A DNA stretch of 64,000 bases, from NCBI GenBank assembly GCA_965220955.1, contig CBDCRK010000032.1, positions 372,001-436,000 on the forward strand. Reading direction: 5' to 3'. The position numbers were made by a program, and so were the translations under genes. Below, in pieces: positions 16,647-24,064 of the stretch. The notes beneath the pieces were generated by a model, which saw only the letters and a list, made by a program, of their open reading frames with translations, ran no database searches and was not told the origin of the DNA. Origin of the DNA: CBDCRK01 sp965220955 (GTDB lineage Bacteria > Desulfobacterota > Binatia > Bin18 > CBDCRK01). The stretch's first letter is position 1, and every line of letters starts with the position of its first letter.

Positions 16647-17765
16647 ATGAGAGTTATTGATGGAGATGCTCACTTTATCGAGCCACTGGACCTGTTCGAG
16701 CAATTTATTGATCCGGCCTACCGGGACCGGTGCTTCCGTGCCGCAAAGGATTCCACCACGGGTGCAAGGACCCTGATTGTTGATAATAAACCGTTGAAGA
16801 TCTTTGACGTGGAAGAGTTTTTAGGGGCGGTGGTAGCCTACGGTCAGAAAGAAGCTGGCCAGGATCTCAGCAACTTCGACCGCTACCTTTTCTACACTGC
16901 CGAGTGGCAGGACATGGGTAAGCGGGTGAGCTTTCTGGATGAGGAGGGGATGGAGCGCCAGGTGATCTATCCGACCATGGGTCTATCCTGGGAAGGCGGG
17001 ATTGACGATCCTTATCTGGCTGATGCTCATTGCCGCGCCTATAACACCTGGGCCTTTGAGATTTGTTCCCCCTATAAGGACCGGCTCTACCCGGCAGCCC
17101 ACATCTCTCTGCGGGACCCACAGCTGGCAGTACGTGAGATGGAGCGGGTGGCCAAGCTGGGGGGCCGGACAATATTTGTGGCAGCCGCCCCCATTAACGG
17201 CCGCAGCTTTGGACACCCGGACTTTGATCCGGTTTGGGCTACAGCTCAGGACCTCGACCTCAGTATTGGTCTCCACTTAGTTGGGCATGCTCACTACACG
17301 GGCAGTGAGTGGTATCAGGACCGCAACCCAGGGTTCATGTATCTCACCATGAGTATTATCCAGGACCCCCGCCAGGCAGTAACCACCATGGTATATGACG
17401 GGGTCTTTGAGCGCTTTCCCAAGCTTCGGGTAGCGACCATCGAAGCCATGGTAGGCTGGGTGGGAGAGTGGTTGGAGCGGCTTGATTACCGCTACAAGTA
17501 TATGGGGCACACCTCGCAGATGAAGCGATCGGCCAGCGAGTACTTTGCCCGTAACATCTGGGTCAATGGAGATCCCGAGGAGAAGATGTTTCCACTGATT
17601 GTGCAATTTGCCGGAGACGACAAGTTCTTCATAGGCTCGGACTACCCGCATGCCGAGGGATTTGTGCAGCCGGTGCAAAAGGCGCGGGAGTCGCTTTCTG
17701 CTTTACCCGCAGCATCGGTGGACAAGATTCTGGGACAGAATGGGGGGAAATTCTACGGTATCTGA
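16647..17765 (+). CDS. Amidohydrolase family 2 protein, paralogue of 45945
   Basis: 372-residue TIM-barrel enzyme. Metal motif VIDGDAHFIEP (2-12), mid-barrel His in IGLHLVGHAHYTG, terminal Asp in GSDYPHAEG. RBS AAAAAGGAGG. It is the end of a three-gene run amidohydrolase-amidase-amidohydrolase. The gene at 45945 encodes a protein of exactly the same length; residues 285-310 and the stretch around 140-175 are almost identical, so they are recent paralogues. ACMSD-like decarboxylation or hydrolysis of an aromatic acid is the family-level guess. A 7-bp hairpin follows at 17794-17811 without a T-tract. Confidence 0.9.
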   Translation: MRVIDGDAHFIEPLDLFEQFIDPAYRDRCFRAAKDSTTGARTLIVDNKPLKIFDVEEFLGAVVAYGQKEAGQDLSNFDRYLFYTAEWQDMGKRVSFLDEEGMERQVIYPTMGLSWEGGIDDPYLADAHCRAYNTWAFEICSPYKDRLYPAAHISLRDPQLAVREMERVAKLGGRTIFVAAAPINGRSFGHPDFDPVWATAQDLDLSIGLHLVGHAHYTGSEWYQDRNPGFMYLTMSIIQDPRQAVTTMVYDGVFERFPKLRVATIEAMVGWVGEWLERLDYRYKYMGHTSQMKRSASEYFARNIWVNGDPEEKMFPLIVQFAGDDKFFIGSDYPHAEGFVQPVQKARESLSALPAASVDKILGQNGGKFYGI

Positions 17766-17863
17766 CGCAGGCTGGATGATCCTGAAGAAATGGCCGCTGA
17801 GCTATCAGCGGTCAGTCATTGTCCTCCCTCATCCTCTCTGACTCTCTCCCGTGAGAAAATAGA

Positions 17864-17910
17864 TTCCTTCCCCCTTGATGGGGGAAGGTTAGGATGGGGG
17901 TGAAATCTGC
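17864..17910. repeat. Palindromic repeat family D, copy 1
   Basis: 47-bp unit: CTTCCCCC TTGAT GGGGGAAG hairpin followed by GTTAGGATGGGGGTGAAATC. An almost identical 46-bp copy lies at 18998-19043. Confidence 0.75.
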
Positions 17911-18026
17911 AGAGGGATGCCCGGCTGATAACGGTCGACAAATCTTGTACCAAGATGTTACGGCGGTTGAGATAATCTTGCTCATGGAAGACATGGATAC
18001 GGCGGTCTAGTCGCTGGGGGGTATAA

Positions 18027-18152
18027 GGCAGTCACAGGCAATTCAAACATCCCCGCAAACCAGGCAAAGTGACTGTCCCCGGTAAAATGGCAGATGATTT
18101 GCCGCCGGGCACGCTCAAGAGCATTCTGCGCCAAGCTGGATTGGAGAGTTAA
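18027..18152 (+). pseudogene. HicA-type toxin, C-terminal remnant
   Basis: 41 codons in frame to a stop: GSHRQFKHP, then KPGKVTVPGK, then LPPGTLKSILRQAGL. This is the C-terminal half of the HicA/YcfA mRNA interferase (dsRBD-like), including the catalytic His in GSHRQF. A stop precedes GSH immediately, and no start or N-terminal half is present. The stop at 18152 is 2 bp before the next ATG, and no HicB follows. Confidence 0.7.
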
Positions 18153-18154
18153 GG

Positions 18155-18475
18155 ATGAGCAAACCCGTACCCTCAGTATTCGACGTCGAGCAAGAACGGC
18201 AACAACGGGCTGACGAGTTGCAAGCTGACTACGGCCCACACTGGGCAGAGCAGTACAAGCCCGGCTCGTTTGGGTGCCATGAATTATTGGACAGAACCTC
18301 ACTGGTGGCTGACCTCGTAGAACAGCAGGTGCTCTCTCATCCAACCTGTGTACAGAACCGAGAGTGGTTTGCTTTAGCCGAGCAAGCAGTGGTTGCCTTG
18401 CGAGAGCTGTATCAGCAGGTGGGCGCGGTGCACTTGGACGACAAGAGCAACGGACCGGACGTGCCTAAGCCTTGA
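18155..18475 (+). CDS. Hypothetical protein, possible integron-type cassette ORF
   Basis: 106-residue soluble, acidic protein with no named family. It contains FGCHELLDRTSLVADLVEQQVLSHP at 44-68 and a helical C-terminal part WFALAEQAVVALRELYQQVGA, a pattern I associate with short uncharacterised proteins scattered in environmental genomes. ATG at 18155 follows TTAAGG, and the end of the HicA remnant overlaps that Shine-Dalgarno. Seven bp after its stop begins an attC-like palindrome, so the ORF plus the repeat have the layout of a gene cassette. An opposite-strand frame at 17982-18344 was judged a shadow because this one has an RBS and protein-like composition. Confidence 0.6.
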   Translation: MSKPVPSVFDVEQERQQRADELQADYGPHWAEQYKPGSFGCHELLDRTSLVADLVEQQVLSHPTCVQNREWFALAEQAVVALRELYQQVGAVHLDDKSNGPDVPKP

Positions 18476-18481
18476 GGTACG

Positions 18482-18578
18482 GCCTAACTGAGCCGTTGCA
18501 CCTGACCGCCGCCCGCTTGCGGATCAGGAGAACCCGAAACCCCTTGGGTGGGCGGCAGGTGACCGCCGAGCGTTAGAC
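18482..18578 (+). repeat. attC-like recombination site, copy 1
   Basis: 97-bp imperfect palindrome bounded by GCCTAAC (RYYYAAC) and GTTAGAC (GTTRRRY), the hallmark core sites of integron attC elements. The arms share a CACCTG-CCGCC core when folded. It lies 7 bp after the stop of the ORF at 18155. The first 40 bp recur on the opposite strand at 40440-40479. Confidence 0.5.
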
Positions 18579-18797
18579 TGCTCGACTGAAAAATTGGACA
18601 AGATATCCGTTCAACCATATGACTGCCGTTATGGTCAGACGCGAGTGGGTTGGAGCTGGCTGGCATCCGCCAAAAGACTAGTGATGAATGCAGAAAGCGG
18701 TCAAATGTTGTATAAACGATCCGGCTGACCTGTTAGGGTAAAACTCTTGTGACTTGGGGGTTTATTGTCTAAAAGTCTAAGGCTTGTTGAATAGGTG

Positions 18798-18932
18798 ATG
18801 ACCTTGGCAAACTACAGTCTGGGCATTGATGTGGGCGGTACCTTTACCGACCTGGTATGTGCTGACGGGGCCGGCCTGCTACGGATTTGGCAGTCGGGAA
18901 GCTGCTGTTACCGACACTTGCGGTCACTCTGA
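18798..18932 (+). pseudogene. Hydantoinase/oxoprolinase (HyuA) N-terminal fragment
   Basis: 44 codons starting ATG at 18798: residues 6-22 read YSLGIDVGGTFTDLVCA, the diagnostic ATPase N-terminus of N-methylhydantoinase A/5-oxoprolinase (normally about 690 residues). The similarity is lost after about residue 26 and a stop follows at 18930. Almost all of the gene has been deleted. Confidence 0.8.
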
Positions 18933-18956
18933 GCTTCTGAAGAGTGGTTATAGGCT

Positions 18957-18981
18957 ATATCAAAAAACAAGACCTGACCCT
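18957..18981 (+). repeat. Solo copy of the RAYT element right end
   Basis: ATCAAAAAACAAGACCTGA then CCC, nearly the same as the right end of the RAYT transposase unit at 22318-22343. No transposase is next to it, so it may be a substrate or scar of RAYT activity. Confidence 0.65.
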
Positions 18982-18997
18982 AATCCTCCTTGACTGG

Positions 18998-19043
18998 TTC
19001 CTTCCCCTTGATGGGGGAAGGTTAGGATGGGGGTGAAATCTGC
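18998..19043. repeat. Palindromic repeat family D, copy 2
   Basis: Nearly identical to 17864-17910, same orientation, about 1.1 kb apart. Confidence 0.75.
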
Positions 19044-19060
19044 CGTGGATTTATGGGTTC

Positions 19061-19297
19061 ATGAAACCAACTGTTTACATCGAGACAAGCGTTATCAGCT
19101 ATCTCACAGCGAAGCCGAGTAGAGACCTGATTGTTGCCGGGCATCAGCAGATTACGGCTGAGTGGTGGGAGCAGGTGCGTCCCCAGGTTGAATGTTTCGT
19201 TTCACCATTTGTGATTCAGGAAGTCTCAAGAGGAGACCAAAAAGTTCTCATCATTCACCTAACTGGTTATCCGAGCTTCCTCCAGGGAAAAGTATAA
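19061..19297 (+). pseudogene. PIN-domain (VapC-like) toxin, truncated after about 58 residues
   Basis: The first 58 residues read as a PIN-domain protein: MKPTVYIETSVISYLTAKPS with Glu8 as the first acidic active-site residue, then ITAEWWEQVRPQVECFVSPFVIQEVSRGD, where the second acidic residue (Glu of QEVSRGD) lies. Full-length relatives run to 140-190 residues. Here the frame changes to a short unrelated tail (VLIIHLTGYPSF) and stops, so a deletion or frameshift removed the C-terminal half with the third acid. No antitoxin is seen. It sits beside the channel gene, which converges on it. Confidence 0.7.
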
Positions 19298-19311
19298 CTC
19301 GAATCTCCCCA

Positions 19312-20106
19312 CTACTCGTTGATTTCTTTCCCACAATGCGGACACAGTTTGGAACTTATCTTACGGTTTTGAATTTCTTCAACAAAAGCAGCACCTAGGA
19401 TGCCAGTGGGTAAAGCGAACATCCCAATGCCTAAGATAGCAATGACAGCGGCCAGGAACTTGCCAGGCCCAGTCACAGGATAGGTATCACCATAGCCAAC
19501 CGTGGTGAGGGTCACTATGGCCCACCACATTGTAGCTGGGATACTAGAAAAATGTTCAGGCTGTGCTTCATTCTCAGCAAAGTACATTAAGGACGATGCA
19601 AACAGAAGAAGTAGGAAAAGGAAGAATAAAGTGGTAAGCAGTTCTTCTTTTTTTGCTGACAAGATGCGACTAAAAGTCTGGAGAGCTAGAGAATATCGAC
19701 TGAGCTTTGCGATACGGAAAAGTCGGAACAACCGTAAGGCTCGTATGAAAAGTAGGTCCAAATCAAGAAAAGAGAGGTAGAACGGAAGAACGGCAAGCAG
19801 GTCAATTAAAGCCAATGGCGTGAGGGCAAATCGAATGCGTCCATATACCGGGGAGGCGTAGTTAGAAGATGCTGTGCAAGACCAGATACGTAAGAGATAT
19901 TCAACTGAGAAGATGAGGACAGACGCAACCTCAAACGACCTAAAGAAGAAGGGTGACATTTCATATACAAATTCGACTGTCTCTAGGACTATAGCTACCA
20001 CATTGAGGACAATCAATGACAAAATAAAAATATCAAAGAGCCTACTGGTAGTATCAGCCGGAGCAGCAACTTCGAGAATCTCATATGCTCGCTTCTTCAG
20101 TTGCAT
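19312..20106 (-). CDS. Voltage-gated potassium channel (Kv-like, six TM)
   Basis: Inner-membrane cation channel of the KvAP/ion_trans type. Four sensor helices, then pore and S6. S4 is FIRALRLFRLFRIAKLSRY with arginines every third residue. The pore carries TTVGYGD, the K+ selectivity filter. A C-terminal CPHC-x-KEINE piece looks like half a zinc ribbon. I chose ATG at 20106 because the protein then starts MQLKKRAYEILE like its relatives, giving 264 residues and room for a divergent promoter; a longer frame begins at 20235. It is divergent from the GH84 gene. Roles in osmotic or membrane potential control are inferred from family. Confidence 0.92.
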   Translation of the reverse strand: MQLKKRAYEILEVAAPADTTSRLFDIFILSLIVLNVVAIVLETVEFVYEMSPFFFRSFEVASVLIFSVEYLLRIWSCTASSNYASPVYGRIRFALTPLALIDLLAVLPFYLSFLDLDLLFIRALRLFRLFRIAKLSRYSLALQTFSRILSAKKEELLTTLFFLFLLLLFASSLMYFAENEAQPEHFSSIPATMWWAIVTLTTVGYGDTYPVTGPGKFLAAVIAILGIGMFALPTGILGAAFVEEIQNRKISSKLCPHCGKEINE

Positions 20107-20252
20107 ATTTCTATTGGCCTTCAATGGAGCCAGAGCCATGAGCCGCTTCAATAGTAAATCAATAAGGTATTTTAGAATCAAGGGGACGCTGCGCGGGCGA
20201 TTTAGAGGCCACTTGATAGGCAAAAGAGTAGACATTTGCTACTCTGATAGGG

Positions 20253-21335
20253 ATGAGTGTGCAGCCTCATGATTTTCACCTTGGAGTCATCGAAGGTTTC
20301 TACGGCAAATCCTGGAGCTGGCAGGAACGAAATGACTACGCTGATTTCCTGAAGGATAATGGTTATGGCTTCTACATTTATGCGCCCAAAAACGATCCCT
20401 ATCTCAGAAGGCAATGGCAACAGCCTTGGCCTGAGGAAGTTGCCAGCGAGATTGCTAGGTTGGCGCACACCTGCCGAGAAGCAGGTGTGTTATTTGGCCT
20501 TGGACTTAGTCCGTATGAAATCTATGTGGATTATGGAACCCAGACTAAGGCTAAGCTTCATGCGAAAGTAGCCGCGCTGAACGAGCTGAATCTCGACATT
20601 CTCTGTGTGCTGTTTGATGACATGCGAGGCGATATCCCAGACCTAGCCAAGCTACAAGCCGAAGTCGTTCATGAGGTTATTGCAGCTAGCACCGCAAGAT
20701 CGTTTGTGATGTGCCCGACTTATTATTCTTACGATCCCATCCTGGAAAAAGTATTTGGGGCTATGCCCAGCAACTATCTGCAGAACATTGGCCGGTTGCT
20801 TGATCAGAGGGTTGACGTTTTTTGGACTGGCCCCAAGGTTTGTTCATCTGACTATCCTGCCTCACATTTGCAAGAAGTCGCCGAGGCTCTCAGAAGAAAA
20901 CCCTTCCTGTGGGATAATTATCCGGTGAATGACAGTCCTCAGGAGTCGAATTATCTCCATCTTAGGGCCTTCCAGAATCGTCCCGCTCATTTGAGGGATT
21001 TGCTGGCTGGGCATGCCGTCAATCCCATGAATCAGGCCTGGCTTTCCCGTATTCCACTGCGAACTCTGTTGCCAAGCTACCAGTTAGGTGGGGCGTACGA
21101 ACCGGAACAATCTTTTTTACAGGCTTGCCTCTTGTTGTGTGGAGAAAAACTAGGAGAGTGTATTAGCAGAGATATCTCTATATTTCAGGATCAAGGACTG
21201 CAAGAGCTGGATGAAGATCGGCGCCGGGAATTAATCAAAAAATATCTATCATTTGGCGAAAATTCTTATGCGGAGGAGGTCGTTTCGTGGCTTAGGGGAG
21301 AGTACGCATTTGATCCTGCAGGCCTAACAGAGTAG
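20253..21335 (+). CDS. GH84 beta-N-acetylglucosaminidase (O-GlcNAcase/hyaluronidase-like)
   Basis: 360-residue (beta/alpha)8 catalytic domain of glycoside hydrolase family 84, which removes terminal GlcNAc by substrate-assisted catalysis. Residues 10-18 are LGVIEGFYG and 40-52 FYIYAPKNDPYLR, both diagnostic. The catalytic Asp pair is Asp122-Asp123 in LFDDMRGD. WTGPKV and FLWDNYPVNDS line the sugar site. It lacks the N-terminal and carbohydrate-binding modules of clostridial NagJ and has no signal peptide, so it is a minimal and probably cytoplasmic enzyme. It is near but divergent from the K+ channel. The substrate could be a recycled glycan or an O-GlcNAc protein. Start ATG at 20253 has only a weak AGGG upstream. 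Confidence 0.88.
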   Translation: MSVQPHDFHLGVIEGFYGKSWSWQERNDYADFLKDNGYGFYIYAPKNDPYLRRQWQQPWPEEVASEIARLAHTCREAGVLFGLGLSPYEIYVDYGTQTKAKLHAKVAALNELNLDILCVLFDDMRGDIPDLAKLQAEVVHEVIAASTARSFVMCPTYYSYDPILEKVFGAMPSNYLQNIGRLLDQRVDVFWTGPKVCSSDYPASHLQEVAEALRRKPFLWDNYPVNDSPQESNYLHLRAFQNRPAHLRDLLAGHAVNPMNQAWLSRIPLRTLLPSYQLGGAYEPEQSFLQACLLLCGEKLGECISRDISIFQDQGLQELDEDRRRELIKKYLSFGENSYAEEVVSWLRGEYAFDPAGLTE

Positions 21336-21409
21336 CTAGGGGAGGGGGCAGGCGAACTCATTCATTAGCGAAATTGGCGTATATATCCCTGGTAGTCCGT
21401 GAATATTTA

Positions 21410-21432
21410 GGGTCAGGTCTTTAATATTGACA
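21410..21432 (+). repeat. RAYT element left end
   Basis: GGGTCAGGTCT followed by TTAATATTGACA. It is inverted relative to the right end at 22318-22343 (AAGACTTGACCC). The TTGACA at 21427-21432 could also serve as a -35 for the transposase, although no good -10 follows. Confidence 0.7.
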
Positions 21433-21462
21433 AATAGATAGAAAATAAGCTAACTGTTCTGC

Positions 21463-22314
21463 ATGACTAGACCTTTGCGGATAGAATATGCTGGAGCCCT
21501 GTATTATGTGACCTCCAGGGGTAATGCTAAGAGGCAGATCTTTAAAGACAATAAAAACCGAGAGTCTTTTCTTGACATCCTGAAGAAGGTCAACGGCCGA
21601 TACCACTGGCTCTGTCATGCCTATTGTTTAATGGATAACCATTACCACCTGATTATAGAAACCCCAGAGGGGAATCTGTCTAAAGGAATGAGGCAGTTAA
21701 ACGGAATCTATACCCAGAACTTCAACCGGAGGTATCGGAGAGTTGGACACCTATTTCAGGGTCGGTACAAAGCCGTTCTTGTCCAGAAGGAAAGCCACCT
21801 TCTCGAGATTTGTCGCTATGTGGTATTAAACCCTGTGAGAGCAAAGGTTGTGAAGAACCCCAGGGAGTGGGAGTGGAGTAGCTACCGAGGCACTGCGGGC
21901 GTAGAAAAGCCTCATTCTTGTCTTACCACGGATTGGATTTTAGGGCAGTTCGGAAGAAATCGAGGGGAGGTGGGGAAGAGGTATAGAGAATTTGTGAGGA
22001 CTGGCATAGGGGCAGAATCAATCTGGAGCAAGGTTAGGGGGCAAAGCCTCCTTGGGAAAGAGGATTTTGTAGAAAGGTTGATTGGATATGTAAGAGGGTA
22101 TGAGGATATCGAAGAGATTCCTAAAAGCCAGAGATATATGACCAGACCCAAGCTTGATAGTCTATTGACAAAGAGGGTGTTGGTTGACAGGAACAAGAGA
22201 GATAGCAGGGTAGTAGAGGCGGTGGAGCGATATGGATATAGCCAGAAGGAGGTGGCCGATTATTTGGGGATGCACTATTCCACCATAAGTAGACTAGTGA
22301 ACAAGAATAATTGA
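21463..22314 (+). CDS. REP-associated tyrosine transposase (RAYT, IS200-like Y1 family) with HTH tail
   Basis: 283-residue transposase of the Y1_Tnp superfamily. The HUH-type metal pair is His60-x-His62 (MDNHYHLIIETP), and the nucleophile candidate is Tyr119 in LEICRYVVLNPVRA, the typical RAYT signature. Residues 230-283 form a DNA-binding tail with YSQKEVADYLGMHYSTISRL, a clear helix-turn-helix of the DnaA/LuxR type, which larger RAYTs carry. RAYTs nick and move REP palindromes rather than themselves. The gene is bracketed by short inverted ends and a third end copy lies 2.5 kb upstream. It appears intact and potentially active. Confidence 0.93.
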   Translation: MTRPLRIEYAGALYYVTSRGNAKRQIFKDNKNRESFLDILKKVNGRYHWLCHAYCLMDNHYHLIIETPEGNLSKGMRQLNGIYTQNFNRRYRRVGHLFQGRYKAVLVQKESHLLEICRYVVLNPVRAKVVKNPREWEWSSYRGTAGVEKPHSCLTTDWILGQFGRNRGEVGKRYREFVRTGIGAESIWSKVRGQSLLGKEDFVERLIGYVRGYEDIEEIPKSQRYMTRPKLDSLLTKRVLVDRNKRDSRVVEAVERYGYSQKEVADYLGMHYSTISRLVNKNN

Positions 22315-22317
22315 ATC

Positions 22318-22343
22318 ACATCAAGAAACAAGACTTGACCCTC
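22318..22343 (+). repeat. RAYT element right end
   Basis: CATCAAGAAACAAGACTTGA then CCC, immediately after the transposase stop. Compare the solo copy at 18957 and the inverted left end at 21410. Confidence 0.7.
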
Positions 22344-22401
22344 AATCCACAGAGGTTATTTCAATGTGAGGGAAGCTATCTCTTTGGAAAGGAGTATACT
22401 G

Positions 22402-22788
22402 ATGCTTACATTTATGAAATCGCTGGACTCCCAGACCTATGCCCTCATGCGCCTTGTAGCCGGACTGCTTTTTCTCTGGCACGGTGCTCAGAAGCTCTTG
22501 GGGTTCCCGGCACCGCTTCCCGATGGAGTGCCTGCCTTTATTATCTATGGGGCCGGTCCCCTCGAACTGATCGGTGGTATTCTGGTTATGATTGGTCTTT
22601 TTACTCGCTGGGCGGCTTTTGTTTGCAGCGGCCTTATGGCAGTAGCCTATTGGATGGCCCACGGAACCAAGGCGCTTTTCCCCATTGTGAATCAGGGAGA
22701 ACTCGCAGCGCTTTACTGCTTTGTGTTCTTGTTCATTGCTTCTCAGGGTGCGGGAATCTGGAGTGTAGACGCTGTGCGGGAGAAGTAA
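22402..22788 (+). CDS. DoxX family membrane protein
   Basis: 128-residue integral membrane protein, four hydrophobic helices, of the DoxX/DoxD type. The marks are RLVAGLLFLWHGAQKLLGF in the first helix and LIGGILVMIGLFTRWAAF around the second. I chose ATG at 22402 because GGAAAGGAG lies 7 bp before it. DoxX-like proteins accompany oxidoreductases and thioredoxin-like partners and are thought to help quinone- or thiol-linked respiration, but the role is poorly defined. It is 26 bp upstream of the Rieske oxygenase and probably in the same transcript. Confidence 0.85.
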   Translation: MLTFMKSLDSQTYALMRLVAGLLFLWHGAQKLLGFPAPLPDGVPAFIIYGAGPLELIGGILVMIGLFTRWAAFVCSGLMAVAYWMAHGTKALFPIVNQGELAALYCFVFLFIASQGAGIWSVDAVREK

Positions 22789-22814
22789 GCTTATTGTTAT
22801 AGGGAAAGGATAAA

Positions 22815-24032
22815 ATGTCAGCATCAACCAATGGAAGAAGGTGGACCACAGAATACCCCGAACTGGGAACCGACCCCTTACCCATCGAACCCTATGTTTC
22901 ACCCCAATATTTTGCCCTAGAGCGCGAGAAAATTTTCCAGCGCGCCTGGCTCTGCACAGGGAGAAGGGTAGAAGAAATTCCTCAGGCTGGGGATTATTTT
23001 GTTCAGGATGTTAGGGTGGGTAATGCTTCCGTTCTTATTGTCCGCGGCAAGGATGGGGTCATCCGCGGGTTTCACAATGTGTGTAAGCATCGGGGTAATA
23101 GAGTTGTTTGGGATACGCAAGGCTCCTGTTCAGCGGGGTTGACCTGCAAATTCCACGGCTGGACTTATACTGCAGAGGGAAAGCTAGTCGGCGTGCCGGA
23201 AGAGGACATGTTTTTTGACTTTAAGAAAAGTGAACATGGTCTGACCCCGGTAGCCACAGACACCTGGGAAGGGTTCATTTTTGTTAATCTGAATCCCCAC
23301 CCCAAAGAAACCCTGCACGAGCACTTGGGCGAAGTGGTTGACCTGCTGAGGGGATATCCCTTCAATGAGCTGCCTGTCTGCTGGTCCTATACGGCAGAGC
23401 AGAAATGCAATTGGCGGCTTCTGCGCGATTCCCAGTTGGAATCGTATCATGTCAAGTTTCTTCATCGACGCGCCCTTGCTGGGATGATGGCAAATAAAGA
23501 AAATCCCTCGGTGCATGTCCTTGATGTCAAACTCTTTCGCCACCATAGCATGATGTCCTTCTACGGTGACCGTCGGAACTATAAGCCTACTCCCCTGGAG
23601 GTGCTTGCTACCCAATATGGGACAACCTTGGGCAAAGTAGTCGATGTCTCCGATATTAGCCAGTGGCCCGTGGGTTTAAATCCCACCCGGAGCTCGCATT
23701 GGTCCTTTGATTTATATTACATTTTTCCCAATTTTCACCTGGTGATCCTGAGTCCCCGCCTGTTTGTGGCCCACACCATGTGGCCAGTCACAGTGGATCA
23801 GTCGGTTTGGAACGCCAGAGGGTACCGCCCTCGCGCAGGTAGTGCCGCGGAGTGGGTTAGCCGGGAATATAGCAAATGCTTTACTCGTGATGTGTGGTTA
23901 GAAGACGGAAGTACCCTTGAGAACACACAACTCGGTATCACTTCTGGGGGGATCACCCATTATCCCCTACAGGATCAAGAGGTGCTGATCCGGCATGCTC
24001 ATAAGGTTGCGCAAGACTGGATAGGCGGCTGA
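22815..24032 (+). CDS. Rieske [2Fe-2S] aromatic ring-hydroxylating oxygenase, alpha subunit
   Basis: 405-residue large subunit of a Rieske non-heme iron oxygenase. The Rieske ligands are Cys90-x-His92 and Cys111-x2-His114 (CKHRGN ... CKFHGW). The catalytic domain holds His212 and His217 in DSQLESYHVKFLH, preceded by the bridging Asp205; the carboxylate ligand is likely in the EDGSTLEN segment near 363-370. It would insert O2 into an aromatic or N-alkyl substrate, using a separate ferredoxin/reductase that is not encoded nearby. It is followed 32 bp later by a 120-residue protein and then an amidase and an NTF2-like protein that could take the beta-subunit role. Confidence 0.92.
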   Translation: MSASTNGRRWTTEYPELGTDPLPIEPYVSPQYFALEREKIFQRAWLCTGRRVEEIPQAGDYFVQDVRVGNASVLIVRGKDGVIRGFHNVCKHRGNRVVWDTQGSCSAGLTCKFHGWTYTAEGKLVGVPEEDMFFDFKKSEHGLTPVATDTWEGFIFVNLNPHPKETLHEHLGEVVDLLRGYPFNELPVCWSYTAEQKCNWRLLRDSQLESYHVKFLHRRALAGMMANKENPSVHVLDVKLFRHHSMMSFYGDRRNYKPTPLEVLATQYGTTLGKVVDVSDISQWPVGLNPTRSSHWSFDLYYIFPNFHLVILSPRLFVAHTMWPVTVDQSVWNARGYRPRAGSAAEWVSREYSKCFTRDVWLEDGSTLENTQLGITSGGITHYPLQDQEVLIRHAHKVAQDWIGG

Positions 24033-24064
24033 TCGAGGGGTCCGTAGGAAATAGGGGGTGTTTT

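Noticed and set aside
17982..18344. Minus-strand frame of 120 codons
   Set aside because: Antisense to the HicA remnant and the 18155 gene; low complexity, no RBS.
19874..20272. Plus-strand frame of 132 codons
   Set aside because: Antisense to the potassium channel; basic, serine-rich shadow translation.
22311..22802. Plus-strand frame of 163 codons overlapping DoxX
   Set aside because: Cysteine- and arginine-rich shadow of the DoxX frame, which has the RBS and membrane helices.
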